Below the pieces are notes generated by a model. That model was not told the DNA's origin and did no database searches. It worked only from the letters and a program-made list of their open reading frames with translations. From Diacronema lutheri (lineage: Eukaryota; Haptophyta; Pavlovophyceae; Pavlovales; Pavlovaceae): a stretch of DNA of 64,000 nt. This document shows, piece after piece, positions 9,361 to 20,407 of the stretch (its first letter is position 1; the number at the start of each line of letters is the position of its first letter). The position numbers and the translations under genes are program-made. The stretch lies in the NCBI GenBank assembly GCA_019448385.1, contig JAGTXO010000001.1, forward strand, positions 1,674,001-1,738,000. Direction: 5' to 3'.

Positions 9361-11394
9361 TCAAATCTGCAGGCCGACCGGCTGGGCCTTTGCAACGACG
9401 TGCATCTGCTTGGTGCGCTCCTTGGAGAAGAGCTCCTTCGTCTGCTTCTTCTCCTCGCGCCGGTTCCGCCGATCCGCCTTGACAGCCGCCTTACGCGCGC
9501 GCCTCTCGTCGGCGCTCTCGCCTCGCTGCCGTGCCGATGAGACACCTGTCGCCGTGCTCATCGCGCCGTCGTCATCGTCGTCGTCGTCGTCCTCCTCCTC
9601 GGCGCTATTCCTGGCGTCGCTCGGGGCGGGCGGCTTGGTGGCCGCAAGCTTGACGCCCGGCAGCGCGTGCTGGCCGATCGGGAGGCCGCGCGGCCCGAGG
9701 TGAATTCGCTGCTCCGGCCGCTTTTGGCGCACGCGCACGAGCGTCGGATGGTTCTCGGTGTTCGAGTACGTGGTGACGATCGTGTCGCAGTCCCAGCGCT
9801 CCTCAACCTCCGCGCTCTCGTCTGCCACCAGCCCTTTGAGGAACGGATGCTCGTCAAAGTCGTCGTCCGCCGCCTCCTCGGGCACGAGCGCGAGCCGCGC
9901 GCGCGCCTCGGCGCTCAGCGGCACTGGCCGGTCGAGCGCGTGCCTGCCGCTCGTGGCTCGCTGGCCGGCGGGATCGTCGTGCGCGCGCTCGTCCGCCTCG
10001 CGCGCGGCCGTGCGCGGCCCCGCGCCGACTGCTCCGCTCTCGTCGTAGAGGCCGCGGATCGTCGGCAGCTCGACGTGCTCGCGCAGGTGCGCATCGAGGA
10101 GCGTGTCGAAGGTGGAGAGCGTGCTCGCACCGCGCACGCCCTCGTCATCCTCGTCGAGCTCACCAATCTCGTCATCGTCGTACTGCCCGAGCACGGCCGA
10201 GAGCTGCTGCTCGAGGAAGGCGTTGCCCGCCGGGTCGCGCCTGCCGCTTTGCGAGCCGCCAAATCGGGAGGAGCCGCCAAATCGCGAGCCGCCAAATCGC
10301 GAGCCGCCAAATCGCGAGCCGCCGTCGTTGGGGCCGCGCGCGCGCCGGCGGTCGTCGTCGTCGTCGTCGTCATCGTCATCGATCTCATCGTCGCGCGCGT
10401 ATCGTTGCTTGCATTTGCCGCGCTTCCTGCCGCGCAGCCCCTTGCGGTAGACAGCCTCGACAAAATTGTCCGGCAGCTCACCAAGGCAGAAGGGAGCACC
10501 GTCACAGGTCCGTGCAGCCGCCACGCTAGGCTCGGTCGGCGCTGTGGGCTCGCCACTCGCTAGTGAACGCAAATTGTGCACCAGCCTCACGCCGGGCATC
10601 TCGAGCGCAGCGAGCAGCTCATCGTCGAGGTTGCCGAGGTCGAGGTCGAGCTTGCTGATCTCGGCGCCAGCGACCGTTACCTGCGCGCGCACGGCCTGCG
10701 TGCGTACGGACGCGCCCGGCCGGGCGGTGAGCAGGCGGCCGCAGAAGGGAGGCGTGTGAAGGGTTGGCATGGCCTCGCACACCCCGAGCGTCCATGGCAT
10801 GCCACCTCGACTCGCCGCGCGTGTACCCCTCGCACGCGCCGCTCGCCTGAGCCGAACAAGGCGAGGGCGCGCTCACCTGCTCGGCAGCGTCGCTCTCCTC
10901 GCGCAGCGCAAACGTGTCGGCCGCCGGCTGCTGCGCCGCCTTTTCACCTGGCGTGTTCGCAGGAACCCACATGCCGCCGCCCGTCGGGCGCAGGTGCTTG
11001 CTGTAGTCGTAGCCGTCCTTGGAGAAGCCAAACTCGTCGACATCCTCGGGCTGGAGCGCGCCGGCGCTGCGCGAGCTGTCCGGCCCGCACGCATCGCGGT
11101 CGGCCACGCTCAGCTCGGCGAGATCATCGTCGAGCCCATCTTCTTCCTCTCCCCAGTCCTCCTGAGCGAGGTGCACCGCGTGCGGCAGCAACGCGCCTGG
11201 TGAGCACGCGCGCGCGTGCCGAGCGGCGGCGCGCGCCACGTGGTGCGCGCGTGCGCGCGCGCGCACGCGGGCTGAGGGCCGTGCACCTCCTCGGAACCGT
11301 CATCGGCGTCGCCATCCGTCGGCGCCGGACGACGATCCAGCAGGTGGAAGTGACGCGCGGTCGACCGGTCGATGAACGGCCTGGACTTGCCCAT
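9361..11394 (-). CDS. LTV1: LTV1 ribosome biogenesis factor
   Basis: LTV1 helps assemble the beak of the 40S ribosomal subunit and accompanies its nuclear export. The protein starts MGKSRPFIDRSTARHFHLLDR, the classic N-terminus. It contains EFGFSKDGYDYSKHLRP (the family YDYxQHL block), FDEHPFLKGLV and the C-terminal DCDTIVTTYSNTENHPTLV with ISLGPRGLP-like IHLGPRGLPIG. Three exons: 11394 to about 11290, about 11196 to 10877, and 10680-9361. The first junction is ambiguous by a few codons because several GT/AG choices fit; the second is clear (10876-10681). Exon 3 carries an acidic run and a GGSRF repeat encoded by a 15-bp direct repeat. Head-to-head with the J-domain gene, 46 bp between starts. 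Confidence 0.93.
10253..10323. repeat. 15-bp direct repeat inside LTV1 exon 3
   Basis: Four to five tandem copies of a 15-bp unit (gagccgccaaatcgc, one copy with a 3-bp variation), in phase with the reading frame, give a Gly-Gly-Ser-Arg-Phe repeat. A likely length-polymorphic microsatellite in a disordered segment. Confidence 0.9.
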
Positions 11395-11440
11395 TGTGGC
11401 CGCGAGCCGCCCTCGTCGACTCTTCCGATCTTCATCAGCG

Positions 11441-12901
11441 ATGGGGGTCGTGTCGCAGATCCTTTCGTGCCTGCCGCTCCTTCTAGCGCTGGGCTCGGCA
11501 TGGACGAGTGGAGGATACACGCCGCTGCTGCAGTTCGCGCTCACGGTACTGATTGGGCGCCTGCTCAACTCGGCTCTCAGCGCGCAGCTCAACCTGATGT
11601 TCGCCGGAGCGACGAAGCCCGCGGTCGTGGCGCAGATCTCGCTCATCCCGGCCGCGATCGCCACGGCCGGCTACTTTTGTGGTTGTTCCATGCGGATGCT
11701 CGGGAGCTACGGCTTCACATCCTTCGTCTTCCCTGCGCTCCGCCGCCTCTATCCCAAGATGGGCAGCCCGGCGATCGCGGCGCTGATCGTCGCTGGCCTG
11801 GCGTACGCATGGCAGGAGCACGGCATCAGCCCGTTCCTCGTCTTTTTCGTCTTCTTGCAGGCGCTGCCCGAGATCCAGCGGCCACTCTGGATTGGCGGGC
11901 GCGTGCGCTCGCGGTTGCACATCGCGCTGGTTGTGTGCGTCATCGCGCTCTGCGCGCCGTTTGCGGCGCTCGGCGGCGTCGCGCTCGTGCAGCCCGTGTG
12001 GCTGGGCAAGCTGACGGACGGCCAGCTGCGTACGCTGTGCTACGCCTCCAATGGCTGCCCGTCCATCGACCACCGCGACCTGTACGCTGCGCTCGGCCTC
12101 GGCAAGTATGCTTCGCCAGCGGAGGTGCGCAAAGCCTATCGCCGGCTCTCGCTCGAGAACCACCCGGACAAGCTCGTCGGGCCTGCGCTCTCGGCCGACG
12201 AGCGCACCGAGCGCCTCGAGACATTCACGCGCGCGGCGAGCGCGTACGAGGTGCTTTCTAGGCCTGGCGCACAGGCCCAGTACGACGCGATGCTCTACGG
12301 CGAGCAGCGCATCCGGCCCGAGCTGCTCGACCTCGCGCCGCGCTGCGTCGCCGTCGCCCTGATGCTCTTCTACTGGCTCGCGCTCTCGGCGACCAACGTG
12401 CGTGAAGCCAACTTGCAGAAGCGAACGGCTAGCGAGCGGTTCCGCCGGCACATCCTGCACCAGGGCCCAATCAACCTGCCCGCGATCGGCCTCGCGTCGC
12501 GCCAGCCGCTCGAGGACTTTGCGCGCTTCCATGAGCTGCCGGTTGTCCTGCACAACTCGGCGGACGAGCTCGAGCAGCTGCGCGCCATGCTACGCGCTGC
12601 GGGCGTTGAGCTGATGCCCTCCGACCCCACGGCCGAGCGCACCGTCATTCGTTCTACGCGCGGCGACCCGGAGGCGTTGCGAGCGCACATCCTCAACGGC
12701 GGCGCAATGTCCTGCGCGGCGCTCGGGCTCGCGCGGGAGCAGCTGGACGAGTATGCGCGCGACAAGGCCCACCCAATGGTGAGCATCGGCAAGAACGGCA
12801 ACGAGGACGTGCTCGAGATGCGTGCGCTGCTCGAGAACGCCGGCATCGTGCTCGAGCCAATGCCCGAGGGGGAGCATCAGCTCATCGAGATCAAGGTGTG
12901 A
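11441..12901 (+). CDS. Multi-pass membrane J-domain (DnaJ) protein
   Basis: Intronless, 486 residues from the ATG at 11441. An ATG at 11372 lies upstream but would overlap the LTV1 start, so the later one is preferred. About five hydrophobic helices fill residues 1-200, followed by a J domain at about 210-285 with RDLYAALGL, helix II EVRKAYRRLSL and the essential HPD (ENHPDKL). One more membrane helix comes at about 300-320, then a cytosolic or luminal tail with two similar copies of a roughly 80-residue segment (LNLPAIGLASRQPLEDFARF-like and MSCAALGLAREQLDEYARD). The J domain would recruit an Hsp70 to a membrane, as Sec63-type proteins do, but there is no Sec63/Brl domain. Family not named further. 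Confidence 0.85.
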   Translation: MGVVSQILSCLPLLLALGSAWTSGGYTPLLQFALTVLIGRLLNSALSAQLNLMFAGATKPAVVAQISLIPAAIATAGYFCGCSMRMLGSYGFTSFVFPALRRLYPKMGSPAIAALIVAGLAYAWQEHGISPFLVFFVFLQALPEIQRPLWIGGRVRSRLHIALVVCVIALCAPFAALGGVALVQPVWLGKLTDGQLRTLCYASNGCPSIDHRDLYAALGLGKYASPAEVRKAYRRLSLENHPDKLVGPALSADERTERLETFTRAASAYEVLSRPGAQAQYDAMLYGEQRIRPELLDLAPRCVAVALMLFYWLALSATNVREANLQKRTASERFRRHILHQGPINLPAIGLASRQPLEDFARFHELPVVLHNSADELEQLRAMLRAAGVELMPSDPTAERTVIRSTRGDPEALRAHILNGGAMSCAALGLAREQLDEYARDKAHPMVSIGKNGNEDVLEMRALLENAGIVLEPMPEGEHQLIEIKV

Positions 12902-12944
12902 TGCCCATTCTATTCCTCAGATTCTAGCCTGCGCGAACAGGGGC

Positions 12945-14264
12945 TTATTCGGTGCGAGGGCGCCTCTCGTTTGGCGGGTTGAAGGGCGGGGGGATCTGCT
13001 GCAGCTGCGGCGCGAGCGAGCTGAGCGGCGGCGCCTTCGCATACGCCTGCGCGGAGTGCGTAGCGAGCGCGGCGCCGTTTGCGTCAAGCGCGAGGCGTCC
13101 CGCGCGCACGCAGGGCACGCGCGAGTGGCCGACGGCGAGGTGTACGCGTGCACGGCGCGCCGCGCGTGCGTCTGCTGTGTCACCGCTCTGCACACTGGAC
13201 TTCGCACGCACCTCTTCAAATGAAAAGTCGAGCTTTGAGCCCATCTTCTTGAGCTCGTCGAGCGCGTACTTTGGGTTTGAGATGATGTGGATCTTTGCGC
13301 GAGTCACCGGGTGCATCAGCAGCGAGATGGCACCCCACGCACCCGAGAAGACGAAGGGCGCGTTGATCACGAGCAGCTTGTGAAGAGACTCTGGGTAGAG
13401 GTTTGAAAATTTGCCAATGTATGTCTTGAGCAAACCGGTGAACGTGCTGCCGAGGTGGGACATCGACAGGCCGGCGAGGTCGAGCACGACGACCATCTTG
13501 TATATGCGCTTCTGCTGCTCGTTCGACTTGACGATGTTGCGCTTACGCAAGATCTGCGCAAGGCGTGGGCACGCACACCGGACGTCGGGGTGCGTGCGGC
13601 GCGCGCGGCTTGCCGCGCGCGGACGCGAGCGCATCGTCGATGCCACTCGCACGCGGCACAGCGGCTGAGCCTAGGGCGCGAAACGCGCCGCGCAGCACCT
13701 CCTTGTTGAAGGCGCTGTGCGCAAGGAAGTTGGCCTCCTTGGCCGCGTCGCCCGTGAAGGCGGCCGCAAACTCCTTCGTCGGGATCTTGCCGATCGACTC
13801 CATCACGATCGGGTGCCCGTCGGCATCCTCGCCAATGATGGATGAGCGCCACAATCGCTCAAACTCCTGCCGGTTCTCAGGCAGCCTCTTGGGCGTGAGC
13901 GCCGTCTCGATGTCGTTCTCCTTGCGCCAATCGCTCGTCTCGATCATGTGCTCGACCGCGCACTGCTTCGGGTCCTTTTCGCCGACGTAGCCTGCGGCGT
14001 GCACGCATGGCATCCGCGTGCGAGCTTTCTCCGTGAGACGAGCGGCTTTGCGGACGCGCCGGCGCGGCGAGGCCCGCATGGACATCTTCGCGGGGCCCGT
14101 GTGCGCATCGCTGCGCGCAGACCGCGCACGAGCATCGTGACCAGATCATCCGGCAAGTTTCGCAGCTCGGGGCCAAGCTCCGCGACGCAATGCGCAAAGA
14201 TGTCCACCTGCTGCTCGTCAAGCGGCTCCCACTCGAGCGACGCGGGCGGCTTCGCCGGCGCCAT
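12945..14264 (-). CDS. Sec14/CRAL-TRIO lipid-transfer protein
   Basis: Four exons join in perfect phase: 14264-14123, 13991-13699, 13553-13212 and 13046-12945, giving 292 residues. The N-terminal CRAL-TRIO-N helices include ETSDWRKENDIETAL. The lipid-binding lobe shows QQKRIYKMVVVLDLAGLSMSHL and then YPESLHKLLVINAPFVFSGAW, both hallmark Sec14 blocks. The C-terminal tail is Pro-rich. Sec14 proteins move phosphatidylinositol and phosphatidylcholine between membranes and stimulate PI kinases. Introns are 131, 145 and 165 bp, GT-AG, and very CG-rich. Start codons of this gene and the GT8 gene are 60 bp apart, head-to-head. Confidence 0.93.
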
Positions 14265-14324
14265 CTACCCAGAGGCGCAGTCGATCCGCAGCTCGGATTC
14301 TGGGGCGAATCGACAAAAGTAACG

Positions 14325-15626
14325 ATGGCGCCGGTCGTCGTGACGACGACGCTCGGCGTCGACGTTGGCGGGGTTGTGACCGCCAGCCTGTCCGTCCGGC
14401 GGCGCGCGTGGGTCACGCTGCTCTCGACTGACTCGTACCTGCGAGGCGTTCAGTGCCTCGCGCGCGCGCTGCGCTCAGTCGGCTCGCGCTACGAGCTCGT
14501 GGTGATGGTGACAGGCTCGGTGGGGGACGAGAGCATGGACGCGCTGCGCGCGGAGCAGTGCTCGATCCGCGTGATAGAATACGTGCGCGTACCCTCCGAA
14601 GCGCGTGCGGCGTACGCGTGCGCGCACTTTGCCGACTGCTGGACCAAGCTCTCGGCGTGGTCGTGGGTTGAGTACGAGCAGCTCGCCTACCTCGACGCCG
14701 ACATGCTTCCGCTCGCAAACATGGACGAGCTGCTCGACGTGGACGTGCCCGCTGGCGTGCCACTGCTGGCCGTGCCCGAGTGCGCGTGCCGCCAGCGCGT
14801 GATGCGCGCGCATTGCCCGTACGCCGCCGCCGTCCCCACTGTGCCGGCGAGCGGCGCGCCGTCACGGCTCGTGCGCCGCTACTTCAATGCCGGTCTGCTC
14901 GTCTTCCGACCGTCGCTCGACGAGCACGGCGCGCTGCTGCGCGAGATGGCGCAGTCGGACGCGGCGGTGCTGCCGTTTGCCGAACAGGATCTCTTGAACC
15001 GCCGGTACGCCTCCCGCTGGCTGCCGCTGAGCGTGCACTACAACTCGACGAAGGCCGTCTGGTTGAACCACCGGCGGACGGGCGCGCGCGCAGCTGAAGG
15101 GCCTCGTGCGCTCAGCGATGGAAGCGTGGCGGAGGAGGTGAGGGCGTTTGATCTGGACATGCGCCGCGTGCGGAATCTGCACTTTACGATGGCCAAGCCG
15201 TGGCAGCTGCGCGACCCGCTGAACCGCGGGTTCGGCGCGATCAACCAGCTCTGGTGGGATGCCTTCCTCAAGGGCGCGCGCGCCAGCAAGGGAGGCGTCG
15301 GCACGCTCAACAAGGTGTGCATGGTGCTTGCGCTGCGCGCCAAGGCGGCGCGCGCTCCCGCCGCGGCCGCCGCGCGCGAGCAGTCCCACACCGCCGGCGG
15401 ACCCGAGCTCGCCGGGCTCAGCTCGTCGGACGAGCCAGACTCGGACGCTGACGCCGATGGCGCGGATCGCGCGTCGAGCGCGTCGAGTCGGGCTCCCATG
15501 GCGGACGCTGCGGCTGCGGAGCCGTCCGACGGCGCTGCGGAGCTCGCGGTGCTTGAGTCGGAGCGCTGGTGCCTGGTGCCCGACCACCCCGCCGGCCACC
15601 TGCGTGTGCCAGAGGTCGCGGTGTAG
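14325..15626 (+). CDS. GT8-type (glycogenin-like) glycosyltransferase
   Basis: Intronless, 433 residues. Family 8 glycosyltransferases use UDP-sugars with a Mn-binding DxD. Visible features: an N-terminal strand WVTLLSTDSYLRGVQCLARAL, the metal motif YLDADMLPL near residue 123, YFNAGLLVFRPS near 188, AEQDLLNRRY, HYNSTKAVWL and the closing LHFTMAKPWQLRD (the HxxGxxKPW equivalent, with Met-Ala in place of the usual Gly pair). The last 100 residues are low-complexity Ala/Ser/Asp. No signal peptide, so a cytosolic glycogenin-like or galactinol-synthase-like role is more likely than a Golgi one, but the substrate is not readable. Confidence 0.87.
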   Translation: MAPVVVTTTLGVDVGGVVTASLSVRRRAWVTLLSTDSYLRGVQCLARALRSVGSRYELVVMVTGSVGDESMDALRAEQCSIRVIEYVRVPSEARAAYACAHFADCWTKLSAWSWVEYEQLAYLDADMLPLANMDELLDVDVPAGVPLLAVPECACRQRVMRAHCPYAAAVPTVPASGAPSRLVRRYFNAGLLVFRPSLDEHGALLREMAQSDAAVLPFAEQDLLNRRYASRWLPLSVHYNSTKAVWLNHRRTGARAAEGPRALSDGSVAEEVRAFDLDMRRVRNLHFTMAKPWQLRDPLNRGFGAINQLWWDAFLKGARASKGGVGTLNKVCMVLALRAKAARAPAAAAAREQSHTAGGPELAGLSSSDEPDSDADADGADRASSASSRAPMADAAAAEPSDGAAELAVLESERWCLVPDHPAGHLRVPEVAV

Positions 15627-15718
15627 CACGCATTCTGGTATGGGTACTGAACTTCAATCATGAGAATCGCACGACGTGCCGACCACGAGGGCGGCGTTCC
15701 CTTCGGAGGAGAGGACGG

Positions 15719-18700
15719 ATGGACGTGTTCGCCGAGATCACGGTGCATCCGAAGAAGTTTAAGGAGGAGAATGCGGTGCTCGCTGCTATGCGTGAGGTCA
15801 TCCTCGCGCAGGGCATCGAGCCGTCGCCGCTCGCCGTCGTCGGCACGATCGTGACCGGCCTGAGCGCGCGTACGGCCGTCCCGCTTGACCAGTCCGACGA
15901 GGCGGCGGACGCGAGCTCTACTGGCGCGCAGCTGGCAGTGCTGCACGTGGCGTGCAAGGGCGTGTCCCTTGCGGTGCTTCAGCGCCGCGCCGAGCAGCTG
16001 GTCGGCGCGCTCGCGTCCGCGATCGCGCGCCACGCGCAGGCGCCGTGCGTGCTCAAGCCGGCGACGGCGTGCGCCGGCCAGCTGCTGCGCGCGCTGGGCA
16101 ACGGCGCGGGAAAGCCGGCGAGCGACGCGCAGCGGCTGCATCGTTGGCTCCTTGGCCTTGCGCTGCACACAAACGCCAAGGTGCGCTCCAAGGCACAGCA
16201 CACGGTCGCGTCGCTCGCGCTCGCCGTGCCGGCGCTCGGCGCGCCGACCGGCCGGTTCGTGTCGCGCCAGCTCGAAGGCGCGAACGCGGCGGTGGGTGCG
16301 GCGGGCGGCGCCGAGCTGCAGCCGCTCTTCTACGCGCTCAACCTCGGCGCGCAGGTGCTGCCCGCGCTCCCGCGCGCGCAAGCGCTCGCCATGGTGAGCG
16401 CTGTGTGTCAGCTGCCTGCGCTCCGGCAGCCATTGCTCACGCAGGTCGCGGCCGATGCGCTCATACCCGCGCTCAGCGGCGGTGGCTGTGGCGGCGGCGG
16501 CGGCAGTGGCGGCGGGCACGATGACGACGATAGATCGGACGACGACGCGCCCTCCGCCGCCGCCGCCGCCGCCGCGCCGCTGCTCCCCGCGGAGGCCGCG
16601 CTGTGCGCGTACGAGGCGTTTGCGGCCGTGCGCGCCGAGGGATCCGACGAGCCGCGAGTAACCGTCGTCGCGGCGACGCGCGCGGCTGTGCGCGCGGCGT
16701 GCTGCGCGCTGCGCACGTCGGCGGCAGGCGGCGCGGACGCGCCGCTGCTCGAGCGTGCCAACGAGCAGGCGCGCGCGTGCGTCTCCCTCCTACTCGTACG
16801 CATGCAACACGAGGACGAGCCGATCGCGCGCGCCGCGTCTGACGGCCTGCGTGCGCTCGCGAGCGCCGCCGGCGCCGCGGCGAACGCGGGCGTTGCGGCG
16901 GCGGCGGCGGGCGTCGCGCCCTCCGCCACCGCGCTCGCGCCCGTCCGCGCGCTCGCCGACGCGCTTTGCATTGCGCTCTCTGAGCGCTTCCAGCCCGTGC
17001 GCGCTCAGGTGCTCGTCACGTGCGCGCAGCTGCTGCGCGAGGCGCCGCTCGCTGACGGCACGGCGGACGCGGTCGCCCCGCTCGTCGCACGGATTGCGGC
17101 GCTGCGCGCGCAGCTCGCGGACGAGCGCGACGTCGTTCGCGCGCGGCGTATCGCAAAGCAACGCAAGCGGCGTGCTGAGCGCGCAGGCGCGGTCGAGCTG
17201 CTCGACCGTGGTGGAGCGCTCGCGGCGGCCGCGGAGGACGAGGTGGACGATTCGTCCGCGCAGTCGGAGCTGGGGCATGCGCTGCGCGCGCTCGGCGCGG
17301 CGGCCGAGTGCCTTGGCCTCCGCGCCTTCCTGAGCGTCGTGCCGCTGCACCACGCCGAGTCGCGCGTGACGCTGGCCGCGCCCGACGGCAGCGCGCAGGC
17401 CGCGCCCGCCGCCGACACGACCTTCTTGCTGCCGCTCCTGTGCGCGCACGTCGGCCGGCGCGCCGAGCTCAGCTTCTTCGCGTCGCACCTGCTCCCCTTC
17501 GCCGACGGGCTCATCGCGGCGGCGCGCGCGCAGGTTGGCGCGGACGGCGCACCGACCGTGCTCGGCCGTACGTGCCAGCTGCTGTGCGTGCAGACGTGGA
17601 CGCTGCTTCCGCCCATCTGCGCGGCCGCCGAGGACGGCGCGGTCGCGATCCCGCTGCTCGCGCGCCGCATGGGCGAGGCGTGCAACAACACACCCGAACT
17701 CCGCCCGCCGATCTGCGCCGCCTTCTCCGCTCTCGTCCACGCCAATGTGGCGCGCACGCGCGGCGCCGACGCGCTCGCCGCCGCCGCCGCGTCCGCCGCC
17801 GCCGCGTCGGCGCCGCCCGCGGCCGTCACGGCGGCAGCGGACGCGGCGGCGCGCGCGGCGGCGGCCGCTGCGGCGCTCGAGACGCTGGGCGGCTTTTCGC
17901 CAAAGTTGCTCCCGATCCTGTTCAACGTGCACGCCGTCACGGCGGCCGACTCGCGCGCGCCGCTCGAGCAGGCGATCACCGCGCTCGCGAGCGTGTCGGC
18001 AAGCGGCACGCTCTCGTCCTTCTTCCGCGCGGTGCTCGCCAAGCTCATCGGCCAGAGCGCCGACGGCGACGCGCCCGCGCAGCCGCCGAGCGCCAAGCGG
18101 CAGGGCGAGCTGCTTGAGCTCGCGATCGCCCTCGCGCCGCACCTGGACGCGCCCAACGCGCTGCTGCTCTGGCGCCTCGCGCGGCCGCAGCTGCAGCTCA
18201 GCACCGCGCCGGCGGTGCAGAAGAAGGCATACCGCGCCACGCTCGCGCTCCTGGGCAGCGCCGAAACCTTCGGCGCGGCGCACGCCGACGACGTGCGCGC
18301 GGCGCTGCTCGAGGCGGGCGCGAGCTGCGCGGCCGCCGCGCGCCACGTCCGGCTGCAGGCGCTCTCGCGCTGCTACGCGTGCGTGCGCGCGGCGGCGCGC
18401 TCGGGCGGCGCGACGGGGCGCGAGGCCGCCGCGCTCTCCGACGCGCCCGCGCTCCTCTCCGAGCTCATGCTCGCGACGAAGGAGCCCAACCTCAAGACGC
18501 GCGCGGTCGCGTACGATGGGCTCCTCCTCCTCGCCGAGGACGCGCGCCGGCGCGGACAGCTCGCCGAGCTGCTCGGGTTGGTCGCCGCCGGGCTCGCGGG
18601 CGGCTCTGGCAGGATGGTCGCCGCTTCGTTGCACACGATTGCGCGCATCGCGATGGCGCATCGCCGCACGCTGCCCGCTGCGCTCGAGCGCGGCGCGCTC

Positions 18701-20328
18701 TGCTCGCTGCTCGTCGGCTCGCCTCTGCTCCTCACCGCGCACGAATCGGTGGAGGTGAGTCGCGCCGCGCTCGTGCTGCTGCGCGTCTCCGCCGTCGTGG
18801 CGCCCGTCGACCTGCTCAACGAGCGCTGCGCAGAGACCATGCGCAGCCTGTGCGCGCTGCTCGACGGCGACGCGGCGGCGCATCATCTCCACGCCGTGCG
18901 CGTGCTGCTCGAGCGGCTCGGCCGGCGTCTTGGCTTCGACGTTGTCGAGCCGCACGTGCCGCGCGCGCACGCGCCGCTCGTGCAGCACGTGCGCAAGCAG
19001 TGGGAGCGGCACGAGCGCAAGCGCGCGTCGCGCAAGGAGGGGCGGAGGGCGCACGCGCAGTCGGCCGCGGGGCACTTCACCGCCGCGCCGGACGGCGCCG
19101 ACGGCGATGACGACGACGACGACGCCGCGCTCCTGCGCGGCGACAGCGCCTTCGCCGACGCTGACATGGCGGCAGCCGCCGAGGAGGAAGCGCTCCTCAA
19201 CGCGCTCGGCCTCGACCGCAAGTCGATCGCACCACCCGTCGATCGCGCCAACGGCGTCGGCGCCCGAGGCGCGCACGCGGGCGGCGGCGCTGACGGCGCT
19301 GACGGCGCGCACGGCGATCTGTTGCAGCGGCCGGTGCACGCGGCTAAGGCGGCGGCCGCTCTCTCGCGCCGCGCGCGTGCGCAGCCAGAGCGTGATGGCG
19401 GCACAGCCGACGCGCGCAAGCGGCGGCGCTCGGGCGATGACGACGACGACGACGACGACGACGGCGGCGACGACGGCGACGACGCCGTGGCGATGGGTGC
19501 GGACGGCATTCTGCGCTTGGGCAAGGCGGCGGCGAGCGCGCGCGCCAACGCCGCCGCCGCCGCCGCTGCGGACGTGGCGATGATGGACGCCGAAGCCCAC
19601 GCCGGCGCTCACCCGCGCGCCGGCGTGGGCGCGCGCCCCGCCAAGCTGAGCAAGAGAAGCCGTGCACTCGACGCCGAGGCGGTGCGCGCGCGGCGCTCGC
19701 GGCGCTCGCGCGCGGGTCGCGTCGACCGTCAGCCAGCCTTTGCTCGGGGGCCGTCCCTCCTCTCTCACACCGCGCGGCGTGTCCGCTCGTCCGCACGTCC
19801 GCGCGTCCGCTGTGCACGCGCAGCTCGATCCGCTCGGCATGGCCTCGGCGCCCGAGGTGACGGCCGCACAGCTCGAGGGCGCCGCGCACCTCACGCTCCC
19901 GCGCGCGGCGGACGCGGCTACCGGCCGCGCCGCGCAGCGTGGCCTGCAGCGCGGCGGCAAGAGCAAGCCCACCTCTTTTGGCGAGTACTTGGGGGACGAG
20001 TTCAAGCCGCGCAAGCCCGTGCGCGCGCACGCCGCACGCCGCGCGGCGCTTGGCGCGCGACGGGCCCGCGCGCCGCGCGCCCACCGCCGTGCGCCCCTCG
20101 TCCCGCTCACGTCGCGCGCCCGTCCGTGGCCACTGCCGCGCGCAGGGCACATCTGGCGACGTGCGCCGGCCCGACGGGCAGCAGCCGTACGCGTACATGC
20201 CGCTCAACCCGCGGCTGCTCTCCAAAAAGCACAAGCACCGGGCGGCCGAGACGATGGATCAGTTTGTGCGGCACGGCAAGCGCCTTGCGGGCTCCAAGGC
20301 GAAGGCGGGCAAGGGCGGCAGAGGATGA
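15719..20328 (+). CDS. RRP12: RRP12-like rRNA-processing / pre-40S export protein
   Basis: Three exons, 15719-19681, 19824-20018 and 20146-20328, join in phase to 1446 residues. RRP12 is a nucleolar HEAT-repeat protein needed for pre-rRNA processing and export of pre-ribosomal subunits. HEAT repeats fill residues 1-1150; the NUC173-type core is marked by FSPKLLPILFNVHAV near residue 730. The C-terminus has the diagnostic PYAYMPLNPRLLSKK, like the DPYAYIPL of other RRP12 proteins. The frame contains unusually long Ala runs and an Asp run near residue 1245. Introns (142 and 127 bp) are GT-AG. The gene follows the GT8 gene on the same strand, 92 bp away, and converges on the ADH gene. Confidence 0.93.
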
Positions 20329-20407
20329 GCACTCCGCGCTTCGGGCCCGGGGCCTCCCTGTTCTCATGCTAGGTTGAGCCAGCCGCAGAAATGTTTTGAT
20401 CGCCCGC

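Noticed and set aside
11372-11440. Upstream ATG of the J-domain gene at 11372
   Set aside because: It overlaps the start codon of the divergent LTV1 gene; the ATG at 11441 directly precedes the hydrophobic N-terminus.
16790-20152. A 1120-codon minus-strand frame opposite RRP12
   Set aside because: Shadow of a very GC-rich gene; RRP12 motifs and splice phasing support the plus strand only.
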